A stretch of DNA of 64,000 bases from Nymphaea colorata (GCF_008831285.2 NC_045148.1:9615001-9679000); one strand, 5' to 3'. Shown: positions 26,921-40,300, numbered from the stretch's first letter. Notes: generated by a model not told the origin, from the letters alone. A program made the numbers and translations.

Positions 26921-29123
26921 GAACCCCTGTAACTAAAACCGCAGCTGTTGGAGAATGGTCATCATCTTACATAGCGAAGCAGATGGTGGTCTAGTTGACT
27001 CCACGAGCTGCTTTTGGAGGTGTATCATGTACTTGCAAGTTTTGCATCAATGAGAGCTATGGCTTGAGTTTGTTACTTATCATGAGTAGGCATGTAAGGT
27101 GCTCCATAAATTTGCTTGTTCTATATTGAAGCCAATATAGTTCGCTAGCATGCTAACGTTTCAATTGAACCTTAACCATCTACGACTGCGGCAATCTCTC
27201 ATTGTCTATATTTAATCCATTTGTTTCCTTTTGCTGGTGCATGCACTGGTTACTTTACTATTGAGAGCTCACGTATCCATGAAATTGCCTGATCAACAGT
27301 TTAGTTTGCTTTTAATCTTAAGAAGCGGCTGCTCATCAACAATCGAGCGGGCTATGTTGTTCACAGAAAATACAACGACATCCCGGAAAACATGTAGGGA
27401 AAATTCTATACCCGGGCGTATGCTCAAAATCACGGAAAATTTTCTGCTTTATTGTGACCTTTATGAATTTGATTGGCTCAATTGTTGGGAAGGTTAGTCT
27501 GTTGTAACCTTTATGCCTTTTAAGCAAAATCCGCATAAATTTCAGTTGAACATCGATATACTAGTTCTGACATTTGTTTCATTTACTATTCTTGTCTATG
27601 CTGCCATCATTGTAAAGAACTAAATGTGCTGAAAGGAGAAACTGAAGCAAGAATATCTCTCTATATGCGAGACGCAAAAGGGTCGGCGTAGACGGAGGGG
27701 AGCTGGCTGCTAACCTGTAGTCTACCTCTTGATTCTTGTGTCATCCCTTTTAGAAAAAGTAAGAAACTATGGAACTCGACAAGCAAACCGAAATGGCGCT
27801 GATATCATTTTCTACAACATTCATTGTCCATCGTCCTGGTTCTCTGTAATCTTCCAAATTCCAGTTTATCTCGGACGAAAATTCGTTTTTAACGTGTTCA
27901 AACATGCTTGAAGATCAAATCTCTCCTTGGTAAACCGTGAAATAAAGCTCTTCACGGGAACATAGAACAGATCGCACGAGCCACGGCCCACAGCGTGCTC
28001 GTCATTGCCGGATGCCGTCGTGGTGCTTGCCACCGTTCCATGTGCCGTCCTCTTCCAGAGACGCCTCGCGCTTCCAGCAACTTCTTCTCGGTCTGATGGA
28101 CCGACTCGTCTGGCATGGCCGTGAATCTGCCACGTGTAGGGCCGAGATCCATCTGCCGAGTTTCTTTCTTATTTCCTGCAATCGCAGCCATTCGTTGCTA
28201 TTAGAAGGTGGTGCCAAGTTGCAAGAAGGTCCTAGAAGCCCGAATCTTTTTCGCTTTTCTTTTTCCTTTTTCCACACTTTGAAAAAATATAAAATAAAAG
28301 CATCAATGGGATCTGCATTAAGTCCCCAGAAGTAGGCAATTACAGTTCTGTCCTTCTTCCGTAATATGACCACAACCCACTATTTACATAAATGCCTATA
28401 TTGCCCTTCTCCCTGAAACGGCTGTAAGGACTTCAGTTGAGCCTTATGAGTCGGAAGATCCCCATGATTACGATTGATTTCGAAAATATTTGGATGAAGG
28501 GGCGAAGTTAAGTAGAGTCTTCATAATCTAGTTATCTGGAGCAACTCTGGATCACTGTCTGATGGTCCACCACTCTTTGAAACCAAAACTGAGTGAGTTT
28601 TCATATATTTATTAATTCATGGAAACAAATTTTTAACTTCACCCCTATCTGGATACCATCGCAATATTTTCACTTTGAGAATATCTTAAACTTACCATAA
28701 TAAATTTTCTTTCACTTAACCTGTTTTTGGCATTTTTGTTCAACAAGATGCAATTCGCATTAGAAGCATTCTTTAAAATGGTAAGGATATTTTAGTCATT
28801 TACTCCGTAGGGTATATTCGAGAAACATGTTTCAAACAGGGGGAATCTTTTACCAAATCAGCGCTTCCCATCGCCTGCCACGTGAAACGATGTGAGGCAC
28901 TAGTTTAAATCGTCTCCTGAATTGAATCGGCCAACGCTAAGATTCACCGAATCGGTCGTCATTTCTCAAAATAAATCATTTTTTAAATTTGAAAGAACAA
29001 AAAAATAAAGAAAAACAAAAAATAATGGATTTTCTTTTAGAAAATGAAGGAAAAAGAGTGTATCACGGGACGGATAATAAAACGAATCGGCCGATTCGGC
29101 CCCATCATGAAGTGCCAGTGGGT
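26921..29123. other. Spacer between ISU1 and the galactinol synthase promoter
   Basis: ISU1 3' UTR, then AT-rich spacer. A GC-richer island at about 27950-28230 contains CCACGTGT (28130-28137) and the DRE-like ACCGAC (28100-28105), so it could be distal regulatory DNA. It also contains a 79-codon minus-strand frame I do not support. CCACGTG recurs at 28878-28884. From about 28230 to 28860 nothing stands out. Confidence 0.5.
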
Positions 29124-29254
29124 GACACGTGTCGAAATCTCGAGATCTCTATTGCCAGCTCCCTCTTACGGATCTTCATCCTCACACGCTGGAAGCTACT
29201 GTGGACACGTGGGACGCCACGTCATTCGAGAACCTTCCTCCTCTCTCCACGTCG
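29124..29254 (+). promoter_or_regulatory. Cluster of ABRE-like ACGT elements upstream of galactinol synthase
   Basis: Within 130 bp there are GACACGTGTC (29124-29133, palindromic), ACACGTGG (29205-29212), CACGTCA (29218-29224) and CCACGTCG (29247-29254). ACGT-core elements bind bZIP factors in ABA and drought responses. Their density fits the known stress induction of galactinol synthase genes. Function is inferred. Confidence 0.6.
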
Positions 29255-29512
29255 AGATCTGACGGCCCGTTTTGACGCCTCAGGCCTTTCCAGCGTCCTC
29301 GACCTTTCCAGCGTCGCTTTTCCCCTCCCTTCATCACGGCCGTTGATACGCTCACCCATTAGAAAGATGGACGGCTTAAATTTGGCGATCACCTGAAAAA
29401 ATAGCTTTCATTTTGGAAATAAATAAAAACGAGAAAAAGGGCAACCGTCACCGAAAATTCAAGAGGATGAATTTTCCGTCATTTGGGATGCATTTATGTG
29501 TCATTTGATGCC

Positions 29513-29520
29513 TATATAAG
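29513..29520 (+). promoter_or_regulatory. TATA box of galactinol synthase
   Basis: TATATAAG 178 bp before the ATG, implying a leader of about 150 nt. Confidence 0.7.
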
Positions 29521-29697
29521 GGCGATGAGCAACCACCCCATCGCACCTCAAGACGGGAAGTTCAGTCGAAGAGTCTAGAAGAGCTTCTTCTGCTTCCTCG
29601 GAAGTCTTCTTTCTACGACCAACCAATCCTTCTGAGTTCCAGTTTTTCCGGTCCTAGAATCCCTCGCTCGGTCACCGGCGATCGGTGAACAGTATCC

Positions 29698-31494
29698 ATG
29701 GCTCCAGGAGTTCCCCTCGACGTCTTTGGCGCCGCCGCTAAGGTCGCCACGCTCAACGCTGGCTACTCGAAGCGAGCGTACGTGACGTTCCTCGCCGGCA
29801 ACGGTGATTACGTGAAGGGGGTCGTCGGGCTGGCGAAGGGGTTGCGCAAGGTGAAGAGCGCGTACCCATTGGTGGTAGCCGTATTGCCCGACGTGCCGGA
29901 CGACCACCGGAAGCTTCTCGTGTCGCAGGGCTGTATTGTTCGGGAGATCGAGCCCATCTACCCCCCGGAAAACCAGGTCCAGTTCGCCATGGCTTACTAC
30001 GTGATCAACTACTCCAAGCTCCGTATTTGGGAGGTAAGTTGAATTGTCAACTACTTTTTCATGTCTTCATTATAAAGCAAAGCAACGCTTACGATTATGA
30101 CACTTGAATCTTCATCATAATGTTTTTGTTGTACTCTTGTCGGAGTATTCCCGAAGAAACTGGTTTCTTGGTTCTACTTCTTGATAAGTTCAATCGAAAG
30201 AATTGAGAGTTCGATTTTATAAGAGAAAAGGAGAAGAAAAAATCTATACGTATGTATAATATTTTGGCCATAAATGAAAAGGAAGAGATGACGAGATCAC
30301 TGCGGATGAACTTTCGTGATGTAATTAATGTCCTGTTACCAAATGGTGCAGTTTGAGGAGTACAGCAAGATGGTGTACCTGGACGCGGACATACAAGTGT
30401 TCGAGAACATAGACCACCTGTTTGATCTGCCGGACGGGTTCTTCTATGCGGTGATGGACTGCTTCTGCGAGAAGACGTGGAGCCACTCGCCCCAGTACTC
30501 CATCGGCTACTGCCAGCAGTGCCCTGACCGGGTGAAGTGGCCGGCCGAGATGGGCGCACCGCCGGCTCTCTACTTCAACGCCGGCATGTTTGTCTTTGAG
30601 CCTAGCAGGCTCACCTTCGACAACCTCCTCCAGACCCTCCAAGTCACCCCGCCCACCCCCTTTGCCGAGCAGGTACTCCTCTCTCTGTCACAACTACTAC
30701 TTCGTAGCTGCTAGTAGTTAATTGCCTACCCACCTTTAGGATTTTTGAAAACATAAATCAAAGATCGTACCACTTTTGTACGTTTTCTCTTATAGCGAGA
30801 ACCCTAAGCCAATCAAAACTCATGAATTTGAACCTTTTTACTATAGAAATCTTAGTTTAATATCAACAAAATGGTTATCTGCAATTTTTTTGCTGTGGTG
30901 ACATCTTGTCACGTTTTTTTTAAATATATTTCGGTTTTCCCTGACTATTAGCAGGAGAGCTTTGTCTTCTAAATCTCTCATCAAAACGAGAAAATGCATA
31001 CTTATCTGTGTTTTAATTGATGAGTGTACAGGATTTCTTGAACATGTTCTTCCAACACGTATACAAGCCTATTCCTCTTGATTACAATTTGGTTCTAGCC
31101 ATGCTTTGGCGCCATCCGGAGAATGTCGTCCTTGAGAAAGTCAAGGTGGTTCATTATTGTGCTGCTGTAAGTACCCGCCCTCGTTATGTGTTTTCGCTTT
31201 TCTTTATCATTCACACTAGAATAATACTGGTACTGATTTTTCTGTTTTTGCGCTTTATGTTTCTGATCACAGGGATCAAAGCCTTGGAGGTATACGGGCA
31301 AAGAAGCCAATATGGACAGGGAAGACATCAAGATGCTAGTGAATAAATGGTGGGATATCTACAACGATGAATCTCTAGACTTCAAGAGCGGGGTTCCAGT
31401 TCCAGAGATAGAGAGCTTGCCGAGGCCTTCTGCTCTCATGGCCGACATGCCAGAGCCTGCTTTCAACTTCATCCCTGCACCTTCAGCTGCTTGA
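29698..31494 (+). CDS. GOLS: Galactinol synthase (GT8 family), 4 exons
   Basis: Exons: 29698-30033, 30352-30672, 31032-31166, 31273-31494, giving 337 residues. The enzyme transfers galactose from UDP-galactose to myo-inositol to make galactinol, the first committed step of raffinose-family oligosaccharide synthesis, in the cytosol. Visible features: N-terminal AYVTFLAGNGDYVKGVVGLA; the GT8 metal-binding DxD as LDADIQ (Asp123, Asp125); the C-terminal metal/nucleotide motif HYCAAGSKPW with His260; and the hydrophobic ending APSAA, which marks plant galactinol synthases. All introns are phase 0. The third exon (135 nt) encodes DFLNMF to HYCAA. Exons 1 and 2 are GC-rich. Upstream ABRE-like motifs suggest control by drought or ABA. 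The stress-related paralogue cannot be told from sequence alone. Confidence 0.97.
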
Positions 31495-31692
31495 TCGATC
31501 CTCCTCCGTCGTGGGGTCAATGATATGTGGGCAACAGCCAACATGTACATTTGTTCTTCACAACCACGCATCCACGCCTCGCTTCTTTTCTTTCTCTGTT
31601 TTCGTTGTCGGCGATAACTGTTGGGTTTTCGGGGAGTCGGATTCCCATATTGTAAGACCTTGTTCTTCTGGTATATAATTTTTTTATGTTCA

Positions 31693-31694
<2 letters not shown>

Positions 31695-31773
<79 letters not shown>
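31695..31773. repeat. Compound (CT)n(CA)n microsatellite
   Basis: About 39 bp of CT followed by about 39 bp of CA, in or just beyond the galactinol synthase 3' UTR. It generates spurious frames on both strands. Confidence 0.95.
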
Positions 31774-31775
<2 letters not shown>

Positions 31776-32289
31776 AACAACCTCGCGAGACAACGAAACT
31801 AGAGATGTAAATTTTTGTCGACAGCCACAAATAATTGATGAATTAATTGTTTAAAACTGAAAAATGAGCAGCTCGCGCGACCCATCTAGAAAAGCAAACA
31901 TGAAGTATTTATTTCACAACTTAAGGAACGTGGTCGATCATTCGCTTTTCTGGAGATTCCCCTTCAAGATGAGAGGGGAGGAAATGAAGGTTTAGTTAAA
32001 AGAAAAAAAAAAAAAAAAGAGGTTCATCAAGAACAAATTTGGAAAAAGGAAAAAGGAAAGATACAGAAACAAGGAAAACAGGAGCAGGAGGGAGGGGACG
32101 CAAACGGAAGGGTTGCTTACAATTGCATGCCATGGTTGCACTGTGACTGTAAGCGAGCGCAGGCCCTTCTGCATGTCACTAATTGTGTCACATGGTCCTC
32201 TGCATGTCATGTTATGTCACGTACTTACTTTTAAAAGTGGCCCTTTGAAGCTCATGACCGTGTGCATGACATGCTATGTTGTGCACAGG

Positions 32290-32700
32290 CATGCACCGTA
32301 CTCTTGAAAGTGAGCTCACTCTTACTCTTGAAAGTGAGCTCAGTACTCTTGAAAGTGAGCTCACTCTTACTCTTAAAAGTGGGCTCTCGGACTCCTGTGG
32401 GCCTCTTAAGCTCTTAAAAGTGGGCCCCTCGGGCTCCTGTGGGGACTCTTAAGCGTCAATGTGTGTGTCGTGTTGTGTACTTAAGCAAGCTGCTGTGGTT
32501 CTTAAGCTTCTGTGTGCGTGTGTGTGTGTGTGCGTGGTGTTGTGTACTTAAGCAAGCTCCCTGTGGTTCTTAATCTTCTGTGTGTGTGTGTGTGTGCCTC
32601 TACATAAAGTGGGTGGGCCGGAGGTGTAATGTTACTCTGTGTGTGTGTGTGGTGTGGGTGCCTTTACATAAAGTGGGTGGGCCGGAGGTGCAATGTTAAG
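32290..32700. repeat. Complex GT-rich tandem repeat block
   Basis: Three layers follow each other. ACTCTTGAAAGTGAGCTCA units occur at about 32300-32365 with degenerate TCTTAAAAGTGGGC derivatives to about 32430. Next come two copies of a unit with TGTACTTAAGCAAGCT and GTGGTTCTTAA (about 32475 and 32545), separated by (GT)n. Last are two copies of ACATAAAGTGGGTGGGCCGG (about 32604 and 32667), also with (GT)n between them. No coding content. Confidence 0.85.
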
Positions 32701-33837
32701 TGGGCTAAACGTTATCTCTCGATGGTTTAACTGTTTGCATTCGTTGGCCCAGGTGACCCACTTTTGAGAGGTGGTTGGGGTGCATCCCCTCACCCGCTTT
32801 CTGGATTTGCTCATGTTTGCTTTCACACCGGCATATTGTTTTCGTCATCCTTTTCATTTCTTTCTTTTTCATTTTTGTCCCGGCTCTGTTGCATCTGCAG
32901 GTGTTTCTTCATTCTTCGGCTGTGTTCTTACTTGTTACTGAAACACACAATTTGCACCTCCGTTTTAATTCAAATTAGTGATTGTGCAGCCAGGGGAATG
33001 GATCGCACACCGTTCCGTTCATGGAATACGGGAATTAGAATTTATCTTTTTCACTCTTAAGATTAATCTACTTTAAAACTGAAGCTTATTGATATTTTAC
33101 AGCGATATCTTCGAACATGCTATAAAGAGGATCTAGTTATAGCATGAAAAGGCAGATGCATAGGAAGCTTCATAGAATTCCTACAGCTTTGAGTGCAGAC
33201 TGAATCTTTTCGTTTTTTTTTTTTTCATCTCCTAAATTCTAAGGTTGTTTTGGTTGTTTTAAAGTGGTATCTATGTTGTGTTTCTAACTTACATATCGGT
33301 GTCTTCTCTCTGCAAAATAAAGGAATTAACATTATATGACTTCACAGTGAAAATTAATCACTTATTGGCTCCCTTCTCAACCGATATGCTAGTAGATAAT
33401 GCATGACGCATTCATGAGCCTCTATATAGTTACTGAACTGTAACTCCAACCATTTTGATTATCTCGAAATTGAATACTCATCACTCAGCTGTTTGGAAGT
33501 TGAAGATATTAATAAAGTAAGATATAACTAAAGACAAGATGTCATATTTCATAATATCCAGAAGATCTTTTCGGGGCCAAGGCCGGGCAGCCGGCCCACT
33601 AGTACAGATCCTCTAAAGGGTCTTGGTAATGCGTCCACATTAATGAGCAAACAAGATAACGTGCATTTCACTTTCCTAAATGGAAAGGAAGATGGTCTCT
33701 CTGTCCATTTGCTTATATCAAAAGAAACATCAAACATGAAAAACGTGGGAAGAAAGTAATAATCAATTGAATATAATGTACATGACAAAATAGTCTCCCA
33801 CAGATGTTGATTTATAAACGCTTTCAAATTAATTAGA

Positions 33838-33879
<42 letters not shown>

Positions 33880-35290
33880 CTTTTTTGTGTGTTAAAAAAA
33901 TAATAATATATTGAACCAATGAAAACCCACATTAGTGAAACAATCATCAATCTTATGCCCCAACCTAACATATAAAAAAAGCCTTTTCTCATTTTCTATA
34001 CAGAAGTTAGATATATAGCCCTCTTGTCCAGATCAAAACTATTGTTTTTGGATGAGTGGCAGGTTAATCCCACCATTTGAGTGAAGACCGAAGCCTCTTC
34101 CTTTCCTTCCTTGATCCTCTTGGAGCTTCACGGTGACACCATGTTATGTTTAAACTTGCATATTCTTTTTCCTTTTACAACACAAAGGTTTGACGCTACT
34201 AAAGTTTGAAACTGTTGTTTATCACCTTAGCCTTGTTGGGCCAACCAGGGGCGAAGCCAAGGGTGGGCTTGGGCCCTGACCCCACCTCAATTTTTTTTTA
34301 AAAAAAGATTACATGTAAATTTTAGAAAATATGACATTTTAGCCCTTTGTCAAAATTTAGAAAAACTTTGATTCGGCTTTTCTTATAAAATTTTTTTGAC
34401 TCTGCTCCTATGGCGCCAACTCCTTTGGGAATGGTTTAAGACCTCCTTTCTATTGTAATAGGACCCCATGTTATGACAAAATGATACATGATACCTAAGT
34501 ATCATCATTCTGTGTCTTTCAATTAGGTAATTGACTGCACCAAAAGCAACCGAAGAATCGCCAAGTAATATTCATACTTAGGTACTTCTCATATCTAGTG
34601 AGTAATCTACTCATATTTAACAAAAGCAAACTGTATTTCTTCTTGGTGATCTTGTTGATTCGAATACCTTTACGGTGATAGGAGACTTCTACCTATTAAA
34701 TCACGCCATTTATACTACAGCTTCTAAACTCCCATACGCACGTGTAACGCACACGCATGCAAGCATGTGTGTTTCTTCTCTGTCACTTATTCATTCTGTT
34801 TTAATAGGTAAATGTTTTGTATGAAGTAACTTTATATATGTTACGAATATGTTGCGAAAAGAATATGTAGATTTTGGAGGCCTAAAATTCAATGCAGTAG
34901 TTCAATTTTCTGTTATAAACATTGTCACAAACATCATTTATGGGTTTCATACAGCCAGATTTTCCTCAAGTATAATATGACATAGTTGAAAAGCTCACCA
35001 AAACATAAGCAAGTTTTAAAAATGATTTACAAAAAAAATTCTAAAATTGAATGCAAAAAATGAGAAAATAAAAAGTATACATAAAAAAATGCAAAAAAAT
35101 GCATTTTCTTCGCATTTATTTTGTATGTAGACCGACTTTGAGCTTCAGACTACCCCTTTGTTCTGGTTTGGGCTATGGCAGTCAAAGACAGCTTGAGCCA
35201 CATTTCGAATTCCAATAAACAATTGTCCTAAAAAAAGATAGACAGCTTCAGGAATTTGAGACATTTTCACAAACATTTGGCAGCAACCTT
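32701..35290. other. Intergenic, microsatellite and decayed repeats
   Basis: A (CT)n tract lies at about 33839-33876. Around 34245-34310 the sequence GGGGCGAAGCCAAGGGTGGG followed by CCCCACC and T/A runs is typical of a widespread decayed plant repeat with GGGGCGGAGCCA ends. No gene supported. Confidence 0.5.
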
Positions 35291-36145
35291 ATCTAAGAAA
35301 CCGAGGGAGGGCAAATCGTGACAAATTTGAAACGCGACCTAGAAAAAGGACAACAACATCGAAGAAGAAGAAGAAGATATACATGCTTAAAATCATCTAA
35401 CAGCAAGCAATTCTCTTTTTCCTCTCTTCCTTCACAACCGTTCTTCCTTTGCTTCTCCTTCTTCTCAAATGGACATATACATTTCTCTGTGAAAATGAAG
35501 GGGGAGTGAAAGCCCCACCATTTTCCTCCCATTCAACGACCTCATGAGTTTGTTCCCGAGGTTCACACACATCCAACCAACAGCCCCCGCTTTTCTTCCC
35601 TCTACATCGACGATGACGCAACCGTCAATAATTGATTTCCAAGACTTAGTAGTTAGGTATCGTATATTTCTTTCATGTTTTCATTTTCCGTCCTTTTTGT
35701 TTAAATTTTTAGTTAAAATACAAATTTCAATCTGACCCAATTCTCAAAGGATTTCCTGCTCATATTTGATTCTTTTTCTGCTGATGGATTTGATTCAAAA
35801 GCCGATCTTAGCAACATTAGGAAGAAGGATCAACTAGGGAAGCCTCTGGAAAAAAGTATGCAAACAGAACAGATGGTGTCACTCATGCTCTGTTCTTCAG
35901 CAATAGCCAACAGATGTAGATTTGATGGCTTAGATCAATGGGTTGTTGTCTTTGAATTACATATAAAACTTATTCGGTGATATAGAGGGGAAAATCACCC
36001 ATCAAAAAGAACAAAGTAATACAGAGGGGAGTTGATATTCATGGAGGGTGCTCCTAAGATCGTAACGATACTTGAGAAATGAAGAGGTCAACGCGTTCAA
36101 ATACGAAAGAAACCGAAAACTGGGACATGGTTGGTATTCGTCACA
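35291..36145. other. Intergenic, no gene seen
   Basis: Short frames here (for example around 35544-35735) have no recognisable family. Ordinary AT-rich DNA. Confidence 0.45.
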
Positions 36146-36328
36146 TCAACACTTCTGAAAGATGCTGTGTTCGTGGTTGAGGGCGAAGGACGCGTTACTG
36201 CGGAGATGTGACGTGTAGGAGATGGCCCCTCGGTTGTCCAGGAAGAAGATGACTCCAGCATTCATCATTGTGCCCCATCTTTCGTCCAATTTCTGAGCAT
36301 GGACGCCATGGAGGAAACCTTCAGCCAT
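36146..36328 (-). CDS. Possible small protein of 60 residues, unrecognised
   Basis: A complete minus-strand frame from ATG at 36328 to a stop at 36146, with balanced protein-like composition (begins MAEGFLHGVHAQKLDERWGT, then NAGVIFFLDNRG). A GA-rich tract lies just upstream at about 36381-36362, where a leader would be. There is no signal peptide and no known domain. It could be a real short gene, one exon of a longer one, or chance. Confidence 0.3.
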   Translation of the reverse strand: MAEGFLHGVHAQKLDERWGTMMNAGVIFFLDNRGAISYTSHLRSNASFALNHEHSIFQKC

Positions 36329-36381
36329 TACAATTTACAACTTCCACCTCACCCAATCGAAGTCTCTCTCTCTCTCTCCCC

Positions 36382-37316
36382 CCCTAAGTTTCCACTGAGT
36401 CAAATATTCTAAATATGTACATAAGATGAACTAGCAACCTACACTACAGAAATTTCCAGTAGTTGACTCTTCATTGTTAAAAAGATCTTTTTCACTTCTG
36501 TTTTCAAGGTTAGTTTTTTGGGCTTTCGGAACATGTAGGTGACAATTAAAATTCTGAGAAACAGAAAAAAAAAACTCAATAATCGAATTAAAAATCTAAT
36601 TGTGTAACCTTTATCCAATTTTTTCCTCCCCTCCTACATGGTTCTCGAGAAAAATAAACTGGAATTACTGAGTGCACCATAGCTCTTATGTGCTGGATGG
36701 AAGATGAGAAAAGATGGGTCTGGTTTCATCCAACGGCATAATTTTTTTTGTGCAATTACATTCTAAAATCAAGTTTTTAGTTTCTTTTTCTTCAAGTTCT
36801 TACGACGCAGGGATGATAGTCATGGTTCGATCCTGCGTCCCAGTAAACTTTTGGATGCTTAACCAGGATCCATGGGAGTAGAAAATTCAGAGACCTAAAT
36901 TTTTTGGGCACTCGTATGTTTCGGAATCTTATGTACATTCAACTAAGCTGAACCAGAGATACATCTCTAAGTTTCAGAACATGAAGATCAAAATAACTTT
37001 TCGAAAGGCAATTGCGTAAAATTTGTACAATCAAGCATGAGGCCACCGAAACAGGTAGGTTTCTCAAGCAGCGTAGTCTTCTGCTTCATATCGCCAGTAC
37101 TAAGAGAAAAAAAATGATCAATTACTATACAATTACCACTTGATAGAAACGCGTCAATTACAAGATTTACAATTATGTTCTACGGCGGATGCCAGGTCAT
37201 GTCCAAACAGGTGACCTCCTTTTCCATTCCATGGCAAGCTTGGCTAGCCAACTGCAACCCATCACTTACCTTCTTATTGAGAATCGGCAACATGGTTTGA
37301 GTGCACATGGATCGTT
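36382..37316. other. Intergenic, 3' flank of MTOPVIB
   Basis: AT-rich DNA; nothing recognisable. The right part is the 3' UTR and downstream region of MTOPVIB on the minus strand. Confidence 0.5.
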
Positions 37317-40300
37317 TCAAGTTCTTGATTGACTCAGAGAGGCGTCATCATAATCATTCTCATAGAGGCATTCACCTTCATCATCTCCACTGTTACCGCC
37401 GCCCTCATGGAACAGGAGATTTGCTTCCTCTCTTCCTCTTTTCCTTGGATTGATGTCGTTCATTTCGATGATGCTCATGATCCTCTCCCTAACACAGGAC
37501 TCCACTCTGCCTTCCTTACCAAGATCTGAAGGCTGGATACCAAGAAGCACGGCACATTCTTTGGTGAAATGATCATCATTAGATGATAGTATTAGTCCTG
37601 CAATTGTCCTTGAAAGTTCAGGGACATGCTTCTTTATCTGCAAAAGAAAGACAACTAAAGATTTATGCATCGAGACTGTTGACTAGTAGAGCGCAAGTAC
37701 TAGGTAGATTTTGATGCGGCGCTTGGCATAAGAGACTTGACTTCGCCTGATTTGAACAAATAACCATGCCATTTCCGTTGTTACTCCGGAGGCCCAAGAC
37801 AAGCAAGAACTTGTACGAGCTTCCCTTTTAAGCTCATGCAGAATATACTCTGCAATGTTTCTTGGACAACTGTTTCTTACTAAAACAAGAAGCAGTTTGG
37901 CAATGAGAGTGGGAAGAGGGAGATTTTGCGAGAGGGGGAAAGAGAACCTTGACAGCGTGGGGGCTGAGGAACAACCCTGGATATTTTGCCTTTAGATCAT
38001 CAAGGGAAAGCTTCATTGCATTTTTGACGAGACTTCTTTCTGGGAGTCTTTTCTTGTGTGTCCCCAATTTCTTAACTCTGGTAAGATGTTAAGGAACGCG
38101 CATACAGATTTTTACAATGGGAAAACAATTTCATAGAATATGAACTTGTATGATACTTTTTATGGTAACAATGGAGCGCAAGCTCCACAGTTGTAAATGG
38201 CTGTAAGTTCTCCCACTCGATCACCGCGTCACCATGGTCATCCACTAGATGGGACTTGATAGCCAAGCCATAATCTTTCCAATTGATTCTTGCCAGTGAA
38301 CCTAATAATGCTGTAGGCATTGAGCATGGCACAAAGTTCTCGAAATATAAAACCTGCACGACATTTCGTATTTGGAATATTATAAACACACCAACCGCAG
38401 CTAATATTTTCTAATTGAATGCAGCCCCCTTTGACATATGTATCAGAGTAGTCATGCTCATTTACCTTGAAAGTTACAGTCTTATCGTATTTTATATGAG
38501 AAACCTATGTTGGGTTACCACGAGTAGCATATCATAAACAAATTTTCGAGGATAAACTAACATGCCCAGGAAGAATCCGGAGTATTGACGTCCCCTCTGT
38601 CTCTGTGTGTGTGTGCGCGACAAACTAGCAACTAAAAATTTCTGAAAAGAAACTAAGTAGCATAGTCACACTGTCAAAGTGTACGAAGATGACCTTTGCG
38701 ACGGAATCGAGTGAGCAATCAGATTCTGAATAATCTGGCACAGTTGCAACCACGATTACCGCCTCTACCATCTGATTATCATTCGGCAGATTTTCCATCT
38801 CATATGCTAGACCAGTTCCAATCTTCAAATTTTCTCTACCAAGAAAGGTTATAGCAGATACAAGAAGCAGTAAGATGTTATCGTGATTCGTTATATTTGA
38901 GAAGCGCTTGCATAGTTTAACAAAAAGAAGGTGCTTGCGATCTAAACTACGAGAGAGAGAGAGAGAGAGAGAAAACCCTACGGATACAAATCCAAAAGAT
39001 GGAGCTCTTGCTTCCAGAAAATTTCAACTGATTGTGGTCACCTAAAAGTTGGCTGACTAGATCAAGGGAAGAATTTTATTCTGCCTATTCATTGGCAACA
39101 ACGATGTCATTAATCTGGGGGAACCTTACCTGTTCGGATAGCATCTCCAGCAACCCATATCAGTAGAATTTCTGTGCTTGAAAACATAATCTTCCATGCC
39201 AAGGGAAAGCCGCTCAATATTGGAAGTTGATAACGGTAAGGTAACACCTTCACTTGCTAATACTAAAGTATCGCTAGAGGTGGAACCAACCATGTGTTCC
39301 ACAATCAATTCAACCGTGATGCTCTGAAAAGGGCAAAAGAGCATTGAAAGTTCTTGAAAGGCAAAGCACTTCTTGCAAATATACCAGAAGATCTGACTAA
39401 ATTGACAACAGCATAATTGGAAATTAAGGTTTTTAAGTCACAGACTCTTCACAACGGTCGCCTCTCAGATGCGGTTGCCGCTCAGGGGTGGCAACCAATA
39501 AATTTCTGTTTCTGTTTCTTCATTGAATTAGTCATGGAAACATAGCTTGTCAGTTTTTCATTTGTTGTTCACGGACATTTTTTGTATTTCATATGCGTGT
39601 GTGTGTGTTCTTGCCGTTCTGGGCCTGGCACCCATGTTTTTCGGAAAATACAGCACCTGCATCAGCATCCACACCCACAACCCGCATCTGTCTGGCATAC
39701 TTATAAGGCTGGACATGCTGTGAGACATTCAGCCACGTTTTCCTAACGGACAATTATTTACACAGCATAACCTGGCCTATACTGTTCTCTGCCTCCCTTA
39801 GAAAAGCTAAATAACTGGATATTTCAGGTTTGCTTTAAATCTTGAATATTACGTATAAAAAGAACACAATCAAAAGAAATTCCATTCTTAAAATATTAAT
39901 AGGGACCGTTTAAAGAAAAAAATCGCACAAATGAGTGATGTTGTTGGATTCCATAAGTATGGATATATTGTGTATTTCACCTATTTAGTAATTTTCCATA
40001 ACATTGCAATGTTCTCAACATACTGCAGACGACCGATGTTTGGACGGTGGGGTAGCATACGAAGACCACGAAGGATTTTCGCCAATGAAATGGTGAAAGC
40101 ATGCGAACACATCCGATATATATGTCAAAGTTGAAGTTTGAAATTACCGGGATCTTCAATATGAGCATCTGCCAAAAAAGGAAAAGGAACAGATTTCAGC
40201 TAGCAGGTCAAGAGAATTAATGAAGATGCAACTTTGTCTCTGTATCTAAGAAAGAACCAAACCTTCCTGCAAAATTGCATCATCCATGCCACACAAATAT

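Noticed and set aside
27952-28373. Minus-strand frames of 79 and 123 codons upstream of galactinol synthase
   Set aside because: Overlapping frames in a GC-rich island without recognisable domains; more likely regulatory DNA.
31359-31793. Minus-strand 144-codon frame
   Set aside because: Antisense to the galactinol synthase last exon and the (CT)n(CA)n microsatellite; composition is explained by both.
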